This document shows, one piece after another, positions 1 to 6,318 of a stretch of DNA of 32,605 nt. The position numbers and the translations under genes were made by a program. The notes under the pieces are model-generated. The model was not told the origin of the DNA. It made no database searches and worked only from the letters and a program-made list of their open reading frames with translations. This DNA comes from a virus: the IMG/VR virus record IMGVR_UViG_3300045256_000662, positions 1 to 32,605 of that record, one strand, 5' to 3'. Each line of letters begins with the position of its first letter. The stretch's first letter is position 1.

Positions 1-2
1 CC

Positions 3-143
3 ATGCATCCGCAACTCGATGCGCTGGTCGAGGTGTGCGGCGATGAGAAGGTCAGCCATGTGGTGCTCGCCGGCGGCCTGCCGCCTGCGCCCGCGATCAA
101 GCGGCTGAAGGAATTGGGCGCGAAGCGACGCAGCCCGGTGTGA
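3..143 (+). CDS. 3' end of an unrecognised plus-strand gene (partial)
   Basis: An open frame enters from the left edge and ends at a TGA at 141-143. An ATG at 3 is in frame, but the true start may lie outside the window. The 46 visible residues contain a hydrophobic strand (HVVLAGGLPPAP) and then a basic helix (AIKRLKELGAKRR). This could be the last strand and helix of an alpha/beta domain, but I do not recognise the family. A hairpin with a T-run follows 30 bases after the stop, which supports this being the real end of a transcription unit. Whether it belongs to host or phage is unknown. Confidence 0.5.
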   Translation: MHPQLDALVEVCGDEKVSHVVLAGGLPPAPAIKRLKELGAKRRSPV

Positions 144-171
144 CAACCGGAACGAGTGTGAGGCGCGTCCC

Positions 172-204
172 AAACCGCGCCGGAGAACCGCCTGCGCGGT
201 TTTT
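172..204 (+). terminator. Rho-independent terminator after the left-edge gene
   Basis: A perfect 9-bp stem, AAACCGCGC (172-180) with GCGCGGTTT (194-202), encloses a 13-base loop. The descending arm runs into the T-run at 200-204. Orientation fits the gene ending at 143. Confidence 0.7.
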
Positions 205-308
205 CGGTCCTACGGTCGGGCGCGTCGGGAGGCCTTCGGGCCTGCCGGTCTTCGCCTCGCGCTCCCGGTTTGTCACCCCGGCGACGCCCGGCCACCAGGG
301 CATGTGTC

Positions 309-342
309 CGCTTTTCCCTCCTCGTTTGAGGCCAGAAAAGCG
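309..342. other. Inverted repeat in the leader of the 391-966 gene
   Basis: CGCTTTTC (309-316) pairs with GAAAAGCG (335-342), and an inner CCTC/GAGG pair can stack within it. The structure lies about 50 bases upstream of the start at 391 within an otherwise gene-free stretch (144-390). It could be an operator or an RNA hairpin in the leader. No T-run follows, so it is not a simple terminator. Function is unknown. Confidence 0.4.
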
Positions 343-390
343 AACAGGCGATCACCCGGCAAGGTCGGGCCTAACCGAGAGGAAAAGGCC

Positions 391-966
391 ATGACCAGCA
401 GTCCGACCACCGCCGCCTTCATGAACTTCGAGGGCGGGCTCCGCATCGCCGACTTCGAACTCGCCAAGCTGATCGGCATCGTTCACCTGCCCGATTACCG
501 CCGCCGCCTGGCCGACGGGCGGCTTGAGCGTACCGGCGGCCAGAGCGATGTGATCTGCGGCCTCGATCATGAGGGCACGACGATGTTCTGGCTGAGCGAA
601 AGACAGGCGCTCGCTCTGGCGCGGTCGACCACGCCGATCATGCGCAAGGCGGCTACCCAGGCCGTGACGGCCGCATTTGCAGCGGCCCGCGAAGGCCGCC
701 AGGAGGCCCCCACAGCGCCGATCGCTCGACCGTCACCGAACGGCGGGGCGGCATCCTTCCTCGCGTACGCAGCCCCGCCAGCGCCGGCGCAACCCGACGT
801 CCTGGCGGGGCTTGATGACCCGGACGAGAGCGATATCGAGCAGCTGGTGACCCGGCTGCTGTTCCTGACGGATCAGATCGACCGCAAGCTCAAGCGGCTG
901 CGGCAGGAGACCGAGGGTCTAGGCGAAGTTCTTGCCCGGGCCCAGGCGCGGGCGGAGGCGAACTGA
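391..966 (+). CDS. Hypothetical 191-aa protein, possibly antirepressor-like
   Basis: The ATG at 391 is chosen because AGAGGAAAAGG precedes it at good spacing; the frame is open further upstream but has no comparable ribosome site. The N-terminal half (residues about 10-90) has a LAKLIGI helix and a later stretch with FWLSERQALALARS and a conserved-looking helix ending TAAF. That layout resembles the N-terminal regulatory domain of phage Rha or antirepressor proteins, but this is by eye only. The middle (about 95-140) is Pro/Ala-rich and probably disordered. The C-terminus (about 145-191) is a charged heptad-like helix. It lies directly before hicBA on the same strand. A DNA-binding regulator is plausible; it could equally be an uncharacterised accessory protein. 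Confidence 0.6.
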   Translation: MTSSPTTAAFMNFEGGLRIADFELAKLIGIVHLPDYRRRLADGRLERTGGQSDVICGLDHEGTTMFWLSERQALALARSTTPIMRKAATQAVTAAFAAAREGRQEAPTAPIARPSPNGGAASFLAYAAPPAPAQPDVLAGLDDPDESDIEQLVTRLLFLTDQIDRKLKRLRQETEGLGEVLARAQARAEAN

Positions 967-1000
967 GCCAATCGGTAAAGGGACGCTTGACGGGGAACCG

Positions 1001-1037
1001 TTGCGATCCGTGCAATTTGTTTACACATAGGGTATGT
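1001..1037 (+). promoter_or_regulatory. Candidate hicBA promoter with palindromic operator
   Basis: ACATA (1025-1029) and TATGT (1033-1037) form an inverted repeat around GGG, 33 bases upstream of the hicB start. TTGCGA (1001-1006) could serve as a -35 box, with CACATA (1024-1029) 17 bases downstream as a weak -10. HicB antitoxins of other systems bind palindromes at their own promoter, so autoregulation here is a reasonable inference. Confidence 0.4.
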
Positions 1038-1070
1038 AATCCACAGGCGACGTGGACCGCCGAGGACGCA

Positions 1071-1304
1071 ATGGCTGATTTCAAAGTGTATGCGATCAAC
1101 GCCCGCTTCGACCCCGAAGCGCGTGTTTGGGTTGCGGAAGGCATCAACTTCCCGGGGCTGGTCACCGAGGCCGAAACCTTCGACCAGCTCCGGCAGAATG
1201 TGCTCGACCTGATGCCGGACCTGATCGAACTGAACCGCCTCGGCGCAAGCGGAATGCTCGAAATCCGCGCCGAAGTGTTCGAGGCCTTGCCGGCCATCGC
1301 CTGA
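1071..1304 (+). CDS. hicB: HicB-family antitoxin (DUF1902 type)
   Basis: A 77-aa protein that should bind and neutralise the HicA ribonuclease encoded immediately downstream. The start at 1071 is preceded by GAGG. The N-terminal strand (FKVYAINARFDPEARVWVAE), then FPGLVTEAET and a helix DQLRQNVLDLMPDLIELN, match the partial RNase-H-like fold of the DUF1902/HicB group. No separate C-terminal DNA-binding domain is evident, which is common for this short type. Gene order is antitoxin then toxin, and the stop overlaps the toxin start as TGATG, so the two are translationally coupled. In a prophage this pair may stabilise the element or act in abortive infection; that role is inferred. Confidence 0.88.
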   Translation: MADFKVYAINARFDPEARVWVAEGINFPGLVTEAETFDQLRQNVLDLMPDLIELNRLGASGMLEIRAEVFEALPAIA

Positions 1305-1498
1305 TGGGGTCACTGTATCGGGACCTGCGGGAGATCCTGAAAGCGGCCGGTTGCACGTTCGTCCGCCAAGGCAAAGGCAGTCACGAGATCTGGCATAGCC
1401 CCGTCAACGGGGCGAACTTCTCGGTGCCCGTTACCATCAAGAGTCACTGGACCGCCAACGGCATCCTCAAACAGGCGGGCCTGCCGCTCGCGTTTTGA
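1304..1498 (+). CDS. hicA: HicA-family mRNA interferase toxin
   Basis: A 64-aa protein of typical HicA length. HicA has a double-stranded-RNA-binding-like fold and cleaves mRNA using a conserved histidine. Here the key segment is RQGKGSHEIWHSP (about residues 21-33), where the His after GKGS fits the catalytic position. An N-terminal helix (YRDLREILKAAG) and the C-terminal GILKQAGL also fit the family. The start shares one base with the hicB stop. Longer upstream readings of this frame run through hicB and are shadows. The toxin looks intact. Confidence 0.9.
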   Translation: MGSLYRDLREILKAAGCTFVRQGKGSHEIWHSPVNGANFSVPVTIKSHWTANGILKQAGLPLAF

Positions 1499-1573
1499 TG
1501 CCTGGGAGCAGTTTACGCGGCCGCAGGCGGGTGTAACTTGTGTCCGCCGCATCCTCGCCAAGCCACCTACCCG

Positions 1574-1777
1574 ATGAACCGAAAAGGCTGCCCCCTCCCC
1601 GACGGAATGCAGAAGGTCGTGGACCTTTTCGTGCGTATGGCAAACGCTTCGCCCTCGGATCTGGCTGAGGCCATCTTGGCCGGTGATGAACGCCGCGACG
1701 TTCGGCGCTACGTGGTCGGACGAAAGAAATCGATCGTGAAAGGTGCCCGCCGTTCGTCGGCACGATTCCGACTATGA
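1574..1777 (+). CDS. Doubtful small ORF, 67 aa
   Basis: An open frame with an ATG at 1574; an upstream start at 1538 is also possible. No strong ribosome site is seen. The protein has one helical segment (MQKVVDLFVRMANASPSDLAEAIL) followed by a basic end (RRYVVGRKKSIVKGARR). I do not recognise it. It may be a small nucleic-acid-binding protein or a remnant. Third-position GC is less biased than in the phage genes, so it is kept only as a possibility. Confidence 0.3.
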   Translation: MNRKGCPLPDGMQKVVDLFVRMANASPSDLAEAILAGDERRDVRRYVVGRKKSIVKGARRSSARFRL

Positions 1778-1791
1778 TTTGCGCTGATCCG

Positions 1792-1839
1792 AGCGCGTTG
1801 GACCCTGCAGACCTCCAGCGCGTTGAACCAAGCGCGTCG
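1792..1839. repeat. Short direct repeats with core AGCGCGT in the accessory intergenic region
   Basis: AGCGCGTTGGACC (1792-1804) and AGCGCGTTGAACC (1817-1829) differ at one base, and a third partial copy AGCGCGTCG follows at 1831-1839. They lie in the gene-poor stretch 1499-1967, which otherwise holds only the doubtful ORF. They could be operator sites; nothing in the sequence proves it. Confidence 0.4.
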
Positions 1840-1967
1840 CCCGCATAACGCACGAACATAGGGTGAACTTCTCCTGCGGGCGCAGTGGGCTGGCGCGATA
1901 GGAGAATCGTAACTATGGTTCCGGCACGATCTGCGGCCGATAGGCCTTCTCCATCCTTCCCGGATTC

Positions 1968-2246
1968 ATGCGCGTTTTCGTGGTCGTTCACCTGCCTGCA
2001 AAGGAAGTGGCGCTTCTCCAAAGCGCAATCGCTCGCCTTTACCCCGGCGACAGCTTCCAGCTTGCAAGCAATGTCTGGCTGGTGGCCGATAACGCAACAG
2101 CCATGGAAGTCTCTGGAAAGCTGCAAATCACAGGCGGCGAGAACGGAAGCGCCATCATCACCGAGATGGGCGACTATTACGGGCGGGCGGGCAGCAACAT
2201 CTGGGCGTGGATCAAGGCGAAGCGGGAGCTTGTACCTGGTGCCTAG
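1968..2246 (+). CDS. Hypothetical 92-aa protein, SinR/Cas2-like length and pattern
   Basis: The protein begins with a hydrophobic strand (MRVFVVVHLP), then a helix, then another strand (NVWLVADN), and ends with NIWAWIKAKRE. The alternation suggests a small ferredoxin-like alpha/beta fold, as in the small proteins annotated SinR or Cas2-like, but no diagnostic catalytic residue can be claimed. The ATG at 1968 is the first start in this frame and has only a weak ribosome site. The stop at 2244-2246 overlaps the start of the next gene, so the two are probably co-transcribed and coupled. Function is unknown. Confidence 0.6.
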   Translation: MRVFVVVHLPAKEVALLQSAIARLYPGDSFQLASNVWLVADNATAMEVSGKLQITGGENGSAIITEMGDYYGRAGSNIWAWIKAKRELVPGA

Positions 2247-2589
2247 GAAGCCGCCCCAAAACGATGGACCGACGACGCCAGGCGAGTATCCGCAGACGCC
2301 GCCCGTTCGTAATCTCTATGAGACAAGCGACATTCGCTTCGTCACGCTTGAGATCGGTAAGCTGGTCACCAAGGTTGATCGGCTGATCAACGACGTCGAT
2401 AAGCACGGCGCGAAGATCGAGGCGATGGAGAAAGAGATCGTCGCCGCGAGGACGTGGATCAAGGCAGGGCTTCTGGCAATTACACTGATCGCCGCCGGCG
2501 TCGGATTCTATCTCAGCGAGCGATGGGACAAGGCAATCGACCGCCTGCAGTCGACTGTATCCGCGCCCTTGCAATCAGACAAAAACTGA
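2239..2589 (+). CDS. Small coiled-coil membrane protein, XhlA-like architecture
   Basis: A GTG at 2239 is chosen because GGGAG lies 10 bases upstream and the coding region overlaps the preceding gene by 8 bases. Of 116 residues, the first 28 are Pro-rich. Residues about 30-70 form a heptad-type helix (IGKLVTKVDRLINDVDKHG), and a single membrane segment follows (about 76-94, AGLLAITLIAAGVGFYL). A short charged tail closes the protein. Coiled coil followed by one membrane span is the architecture of XhlA-type phage lysis accessory proteins, so a lysis-related or membrane-anchored exclusion role is possible, but it lies on the opposite strand from the lysis genes. Confidence 0.65.
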   Translation: MPRKPPQNDGPTTPGEYPQTPPVRNLYETSDIRFVTLEIGKLVTKVDRLINDVDKHGAKIEAMEKEIVAARTWIKAGLLAITLIAAGVGFYLSERWDKAIDRLQSTVSAPLQSDKN

Positions 2590-2612
2590 ACGGCCCGGAT
2601 CGCTCCGGGCCG
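2581..2612 (-). terminator. Terminator at the end of the late operon, probably bidirectional
   Basis: CGGCCCGGA (2591-2599) and TCCGGGCCG (2604-2612) form a perfect 9-bp GC-rich stem with a 4-base loop. Read on the minus strand, the stem is followed by TTCAG and five T residues (2585-2581). It lies between the convergent ends of the plus-strand accessory genes (stop at 2589) and the minus-strand spanin gene (stop at 2638), so it can serve both. Confidence 0.75.
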
Positions 2613-2637
2613 CTCGTACGGTTCATCGCATTCCCGG

Positions 2638-2997
2638 TTACGGCCGCGCGGGCGGCGCTCTGACGGGCGGAGGGCCGCCGCGTTTTCGGCTTTCATCGTC
2701 GGCACGGGCCAATAGCGCCGTCTGCAACTCGGCGATACCGCGGCGGTCGGCCTCGCACTGCAAGCCCCACTTGCGAAGCTCGAGGATGAAGTCAGCGACT
2801 TCGATCTCGGTCGGCACCTTGGAGGCGGGGACCGGCGGCATCGGCCGGGGGCGGAGCAGATCGGGAGAAATCGTCTGCACGACCGTCTGCACCTCGACTT
2901 TCGTGATCACCGGCGGCTCCGGCCGCGGCGTCGACGCGCAAGCCGTCAAAAAGGCGCTGAAGCACAGGGCCGGTAGGGCGGTCTTTATCAAGCTCAC
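2638..2997 (-). CDS. Rz1: Rz1-like outer-membrane spanin lipoprotein
   Basis: The 119-aa protein has a lipoprotein signal peptide with lipobox LTAC (Cys at about residue 20), followed by a Pro-rich segment (PRPEPP, PRPMPPVP), as expected for an outer-membrane spanin. The GTG start is supported by a perfect AGGAGG upstream. The first 206 bases overlap the 3' part of Rz in another frame. In gram-negative phages Rz and Rz1 bridge the envelope and fuse the membranes at lysis. The C-terminal part (about 68-119) is a longer charged extension than in lambda Rz1 (60 aa precursor). Confidence 0.82.
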   Translation of the reverse strand: MSLIKTALPALCFSAFLTACASTPRPEPPVITKVEVQTVVQTISPDLLRPRPMPPVPASKVPTEIEVADFILELRKWGLQCEADRRGIAELQTALLARADDESRKRGGPPPVRAPPARP

Positions 2998-3307
2998 GAA
3001 GCACCTCCTGCTTGAGTCTGTCCGTACGTTTCTGAACCGCTTCGCGCTCTGCGGCGGCCGCGGCGGTCATGGCAGCGCTCGTCTTCGCGATCTCGTCGAC
3101 TCGACGAGCTGCGCGCGCATTCGCTTCGGCGATGTCGATCGCGGTCGCGAGGTCGGCCTTCAGCTGCTCAACCTTGGCCTGCTCGAGCTTCAAACGCTCG
3201 CGCGCGTTCTCGACGCGGCCGCTCTGAATCCAAAGCGCTCCGCCGGCGGCAACAGCCAGCAGCGCGGCAGCAACCCAACCGACGAAGGGTTTCAGCATCC
3301 AGCCCAT
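2792..3307 (-). CDS. Rz: Rz-like inner-membrane spanin
   Basis: A 171-aa protein with one N-terminal membrane segment (about residues 9-28, GWVAAALLAVAAGGALWI) and then a long charged, Ala/Glu-rich coiled coil (about 30-115) that would extend into the periplasm. This matches Rz i-spanins. The gene overlaps the endolysin stop by 16 bases and carries GAGG before its ATG. Its last third is overprinted by Rz1 in another frame, and in that zone the Rz product becomes Arg/Asp/Gly-rich and low in pattern, suggesting that Rz1 coding dominates selection there. Confidence 0.8.
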   Translation of the reverse strand: MGWMLKPFVGWVAAALLAVAAGGALWIQSGRVENARERLKLEQAKVEQLKADLATAIDIAEANARAARRVDEIAKTSAAMTAAAAAEREAVQKRTDRLKQEVLRELDKDRPTGPVLQRLFDGLRVDAAAGAAGDHESRGADGRADDFSRSAPPPADAAGPRLQGADRDRSR

Positions 3308-3867
3308 GTCGCCTCGAGCCTCGTCCAGGTTGCTTGGATGCGATCGACATACTGTATCGTCTCGCGGCTATGCGCGCCGGTGACCTGCGGCAGGCAGACG
3401 ATGATCTCGCGATACAGCGGTCGGCCGCCGCATGCGCGCTGCGCAGCGAGAAGGTTTCCGTGGCCGGCGTTGTAGGAGGCCTGCGCGAGTTGCTGCCGAT
3501 CGAGCAGCGGTCGAGGCGCGCGCCAGTCCGCGCGGCGCTTCGCCATGTAGAAGGCTCCGGCCTCGATCGCGACTTCGGCTTGGAAAGGCGTGCTGCCGAG
3601 CGGCAAACCCATCTGCCTCTGCAAATCGGCCCAGGTGCCCGGCATGATCTGTGCGATTCCCATCGCGCCGACCGGGCTGACGGCATCGGCGCGCAGGTTG
3701 CTCTCGGCGATCAGCTGAGCCTTCCACGCGCACCAGAAGGGGAAGTCACCCCACCACCGCTTCACCGCCTGCTCGATTGCCCCGTCGTATTTAGCTGTAG
3801 ATGTAGCCGGCGAGGAGGCACAGAGCGAGATAGCGAAGGCCGCGATAAACACCCAAAGACAGCGCAT
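3292..3867 (-). CDS. Endolysin, SLT-family lytic transglycosylase with signal peptide or signal-arrest anchor
   Basis: Cleaves the MurNAc-GlcNAc bond of peptidoglycan during lysis. From the ATG at 3867 the protein is 191 aa. Residues 1-25 are a hydrophobic leader (MRCLWVFIAAFAISLC) that could be cleaved or act as a signal anchor. The Slt core shows the catalytic Glu55 in QLIAESNL, then GAMGIAQIMPGTW (about 67-79) and SYNAGHGN. Alternative upstream starts in the same frame are ATG 3894 and GTG 3909; none has a clear Shine-Dalgarno. All three start inside the preceding gene, so translational coupling is likely. The stop overlaps Rz. Its place between holin candidates and spanins supports lysis rather than tail-tip penetration. 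Confidence 0.88.
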   Translation of the reverse strand: MRCLWVFIAAFAISLCASSPATSTAKYDGAIEQAVKRWWGDFPFWCAWKAQLIAESNLRADAVSPVGAMGIAQIMPGTWADLQRQMGLPLGSTPFQAEVAIEAGAFYMAKRRADWRAPRPLLDRQQLAQASYNAGHGNLLAAQRACGGRPLYREIIVCLPQVTGAHSRETIQYVDRIQATWTRLEATWAGC

Positions 3868-4030
3868 TTTCGGCGATCTTGTTGAAGACGTCATTACGGA
3901 AAGAGACACCGTTCAAACGGTCGAGGATGCGACCGTTCACCCAGACGAAAAATGCAGCCGCGATGAAGGTCAGCGTCTTCATCGCGAACGAGAGCGCTAC
4001 GACATCGCTGATGGGCCAGGCGGTTTCCAC
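3791..4030 (-). CDS. Small membrane protein, holin candidate
   Basis: A 79-aa protein with a GTG start preceded by GAGGAAGG. Two hydrophobic segments are visible: about residues 18-35 (TLTFIAAAFFVWVN) and about 62-79 (GLRYLALCLLAGYIYS), separated by a charged loop. Size, topology and position directly upstream of, and overlapping, the endolysin fit a class II-like holin that would release or activate the endolysin. The family is not recognised from sequence, so the call rests on context and membrane segments. Confidence 0.65.
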   Translation of the reverse strand: METAWPISDVVALSFAMKTLTFIAAAFFVWVNGRILDRLNGVSFRNDVFNKIAENALSLGVYRGLRYLALCLLAGYIYS

Positions 4031-4033
4031 GGC

Positions 4034-4294
4034 TCAGCCTTCCTCACCATAAGGCGCGGCGGCCGCGCGCGTATCGCACTTGCATGTCCGCTCAAGCGTA
4101 TCGATGCGGTGCGTGAGGACCGGGATGGTCGCGACGATCGGCTTGATGGCGGCGATGTCGTCGCGGATCGTTTCGAGCATGGCGCTGAATTTGCCGGCCG
4201 CATACACAGCGAGAACGATCTGCACCGCAAGCACTGTGGGGATCGCGAAGCGATTCACGTTGATCGTATTTCCGCTCGGCTCAATCTGCGACAT
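4034..4294 (-). CDS. Small single-span membrane protein, lysis-module candidate
   Basis: The ATG at 4294 (or the adjacent one at 4297) is preceded by GAGG inside the end of gene D and overlaps its stop. The 86-aa product has a short polar N-terminus, one membrane segment (AIPTVLAVQIVLAVYAAGKF, about residues 16-35), a helix (ETIRDDIAAIKPIVATI) and a Cys-containing charged tail. With the two-span protein just downstream it could form a holin/antiholin pair. It is otherwise unrecognised. A longer reading from 4345 lies fully inside gene D and is less likely. Confidence 0.6.
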   Translation of the reverse strand: MSQIEPSGNTINVNRFAIPTVLAVQIVLAVYAAGKFSAMLETIRDDIAAIKPIVATIPVLTHRIDTLERTCKCDTRAAAAPYGEEG

Positions 4295-5333
4295 CATCGG
4301 CCTCGAAATCTTCCGGCTCCGCGACGGAATCTGTTCCTGGATCATCGCCCGGCAAGTGCGCTTCCAGAATCGTCCTATAACCGGCGTTGCTCAGATCGTG
4401 CACCACTTTTCTCGCGACCCAGGTGCCGTCGACTCCGCTGCGAAATCCGCTGACGATCAGCGTGCATTCGGCGAGCAGCGATGGTTCACCCACCATCGCG
4501 ATCGAGAGGCGGTTCGCCGCCCGCTTCATGTCTTTCGCTTTGGCGGCTGCGGCGGCACGTGCCTCCGTTGCCGTCGCGAATTGCTTTTTCAGGCGGTGCG
4601 CGGGGCCCGGCCCGACGGCCACCCGTTCGACTTTCGACTCGCCGGAAACGAGGTCCCACCATTCGGCCTCGATCGAGCCGTACTTCGCGCGCTTTCCGAT
4701 CGTGACCGACCAGTTGGACACTTGCGCGGGCGAGATGGAGACGGTCCGGCCCGCGCCTGGGCCGGGCCGCCCCTTGCCCATATCGCCGAACCACAGCTTG
4801 CCGTTCGTCGGCTTCGCGGCAGCGCCGATATCGTAGCCGAGGCGCGTCAGGAAATTCGCATCCGACTCGGCCGTCTGATCCATGTGCGGAATCGCGATCT
4901 GCGCCAGCGTCGGATCGACGGAAGCCGCGAAGCCGTGCTCTGCGGCGATTTTCTGCACGATCGCGCCGACGGTCGTGTCGTGCCAGCTGCGCGTGCGCGC
5001 CGCCTTCATCGATGAAATCACCGCAGCGCCGCCGGAACGCGTGTCGGCGCTTCGCGCGTTGACGGTGATCATGCGATCGGGCCCGTCGATCTCGATCTCG
5101 TCGACGACGTACGCGCCGCTCTGATAGAGCGTTCCGCCTTCCCAGCCGATCGCGGCAGTGAGTTCAGCGCCGATGCGCGGCAGCTCGAGCGTGCCGCCCT
5201 CGTCGGTCAGCGAAAGCGATAGGCGGTCCGAGGTGAATCCGACCTCGTCCGAAATGCTGAGGCCTGCGAAGCGCGAAGCGATAGTCGCCGTCAGATCGCT
5301 GCCGCCCAGGGTGATGCGATAGGCGGGGCGCAT
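4281..5333 (-). CDS. D: Baseplate hub protein, P2 gpD family (late control protein D)
   Basis: A 350-aa protein (P2 gpD is 387 aa) related to T4 gp27 and the VgrG N-terminus, forming the hub at the tail tip above the spike. The N-terminal part (YRITLGGSDLT, then SDRLSLSLTDEGGTLELP) is the usual first barrel. The middle contains QTAESDANFLTRLGYDIGA, the typical motif of this family, then the second barrel. An Asp/Glu-rich tail ends the protein. The start lies 1 base after the X stop codon, in the classical U-X-D order. Confidence 0.92.
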   Translation of the reverse strand: MRPAYRITLGGSDLTATIASRFAGLSISDEVGFTSDRLSLSLTDEGGTLELPRIGAELTAAIGWEGGTLYQSGAYVVDEIEIDGPDRMITVNARSADTRSGGAAVISSMKAARTRSWHDTTVGAIVQKIAAEHGFAASVDPTLAQIAIPHMDQTAESDANFLTRLGYDIGAAAKPTNGKLWFGDMGKGRPGPGAGRTVSISPAQVSNWSVTIGKRAKYGSIEAEWWDLVSGESKVERVAVGPGPAHRLKKQFATATEARAAAAAKAKDMKRAANRLSIAMVGEPSLLAECTLIVSGFRSGVDGTWVARKVVHDLSNAGYRTILEAHLPGDDPGTDSVAEPEDFEADDVAD

Positions 5334-5334
5334 T

Positions 5335-5547
5335 TCACCAGAGCCTGACGGTTTCGACGGCGGGTGCTGTCACGCCCTTCGGCTCTGGCAGCAGGATCTC
5401 GACACCGGCCGGCAGCACTTCGCCGTACGCGGCGAGGCCTGGATTCATCTCAAGCACGGTCTCGGCAATGCCGACGACGTCGCTCCCGTAAACGAGAGCG
5501 CAGATGGCGTCGACCATGTCGCCGTCGTTGGTGATGTAACGCATCAT
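5335..5547 (-). CDS. X: Tail protein X (LysM-like)
   Basis: A 70-aa protein close to the 67 aa of P2 gpX. It begins MMRYITNDGDMVDAICALVYG and contains the LysM-like core with NPGLAAYGEVLPAGVEILLP, as in the tail X family that binds at the base of the tail. The ATG at 5547 overlaps the U stop as ATGA. A long upstream reading of this frame runs through U and is a shadow. Confidence 0.9.
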   Translation of the reverse strand: MMRYITNDGDMVDAICALVYGSDVVGIAETVLEMNPGLAAYGEVLPAGVEILLPEPKGVTAPAVETVRLW

Positions 5548-6308
5548 GAGCGGATCCGCGCGTAATCGAGGATGCCGCCGACGCGCGGCTCGACCCGCGG
5601 CGCGGTGAACATCGGCACGTCGTTTCCGATCGCCTCGTTGATCGCGCTGCGACCGTACCGCCGAAGAGCGCCTTGCGCGGCCGCGCTCGGCGACTGCAGA
5701 GCAAGCCCTAGAGGCGCGGCCGAGCCGCCATACCCGTCGAACGAGCGCGCCATCGTCGCGCTGAAACCGCGCGCCGCTCCGGTGAGCGTGTTGCCTTCGA
5801 GAGCGCCGTCGAGCGCGCCGTTCAGCACATCGCCGAGAACGCGCCCGCCGACGCTTTCGACAGAGGGCAGGCCCAGCGGCTCGAACGGGTCGACATTCCA
5901 GCGGCGCGAAGAAGCCGTGTCGGTTTCGTCGGGATAGCGCTGCAGTCGCAAGGCGAAGTCGATCCGCCGCGGCAAGCCGGGCCCCAGCAGCGAAGAGAAT
6001 CGCTCCTGGATCGTGAGAATGACCCAGCGCCCGAGCGCATCGCCGACGCCCGAGGTCATCACCAGCGGTTCGCCCCTGCCCGCCTGCGCGCGCATGGCAT
6101 CGACCTGGCCCAGGCCGCCGCGGTAATGCGGCATGATCGTGCCTTCGAGATCCATCGTCTCTTGCCCGGGCCCGATCCATTGGACCGAAGGACCGCGGTT
6201 GATGCGATCGAGGCTCGCCCATCGGTACTCGGTCGCACGCGCCACCGATTGGTAAGCGGCGGTCGCCACCGAGAACCGGAAATCGCCGAGCGACATCAAG
6301 ACATCCAT
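5544..6308 (-). CDS. U: Tail protein U, P2 gpU family, C-terminally extended
   Basis: The start at 6308 is preceded by GAGGTAAGG; the open frame upstream of it lacks support. The N-terminal about 130 residues (MSLGDFRFSVATAAYQSV, WIGPGQETMDLEGTI, GRWVILTIQERFS) match P2 gpU, a baseplate-associated tail protein. At 254 aa it is about 95 residues longer than P2 gpU (159 aa). The extra C-terminus (from about residue 140) is Gly/Ala/Ser-rich with a predicted helix and no recognised domain. It is placed between tape measure and X, as in P2. Confidence 0.9.
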   Translation of the reverse strand: MDVLMSLGDFRFSVATAAYQSVARATEYRWASLDRINRGPSVQWIGPGQETMDLEGTIMPHYRGGLGQVDAMRAQAGRGEPLVMTSGVGDALGRWVILTIQERFSSLLGPGLPRRIDFALRLQRYPDETDTASSRRWNVDPFEPLGLPSVESVGGRVLGDVLNGALDGALEGNTLTGAARGFSATMARSFDGYGGSAAPLGLALQSPSAAAQGALRRYGRSAINEAIGNDVPMFTAPRVEPRVGGILDYARIRS

Positions 6309-6318
6309 GGGCCTTACC

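Noticed and set aside
1467-2126. A 219-codon minus-strand open frame in the accessory zone
   Set aside because: It overlaps the end of hicA and the hypothetical gene at 1968, and reads as Arg/Gly-rich shadow sequence with no domain.
3791-4030. Dual-start holin control (GTG 4030 and internal ATG 3982)
   Set aside because: The internal ATG lacks a ribosome site, so a lambda S-type dual start is not supported.
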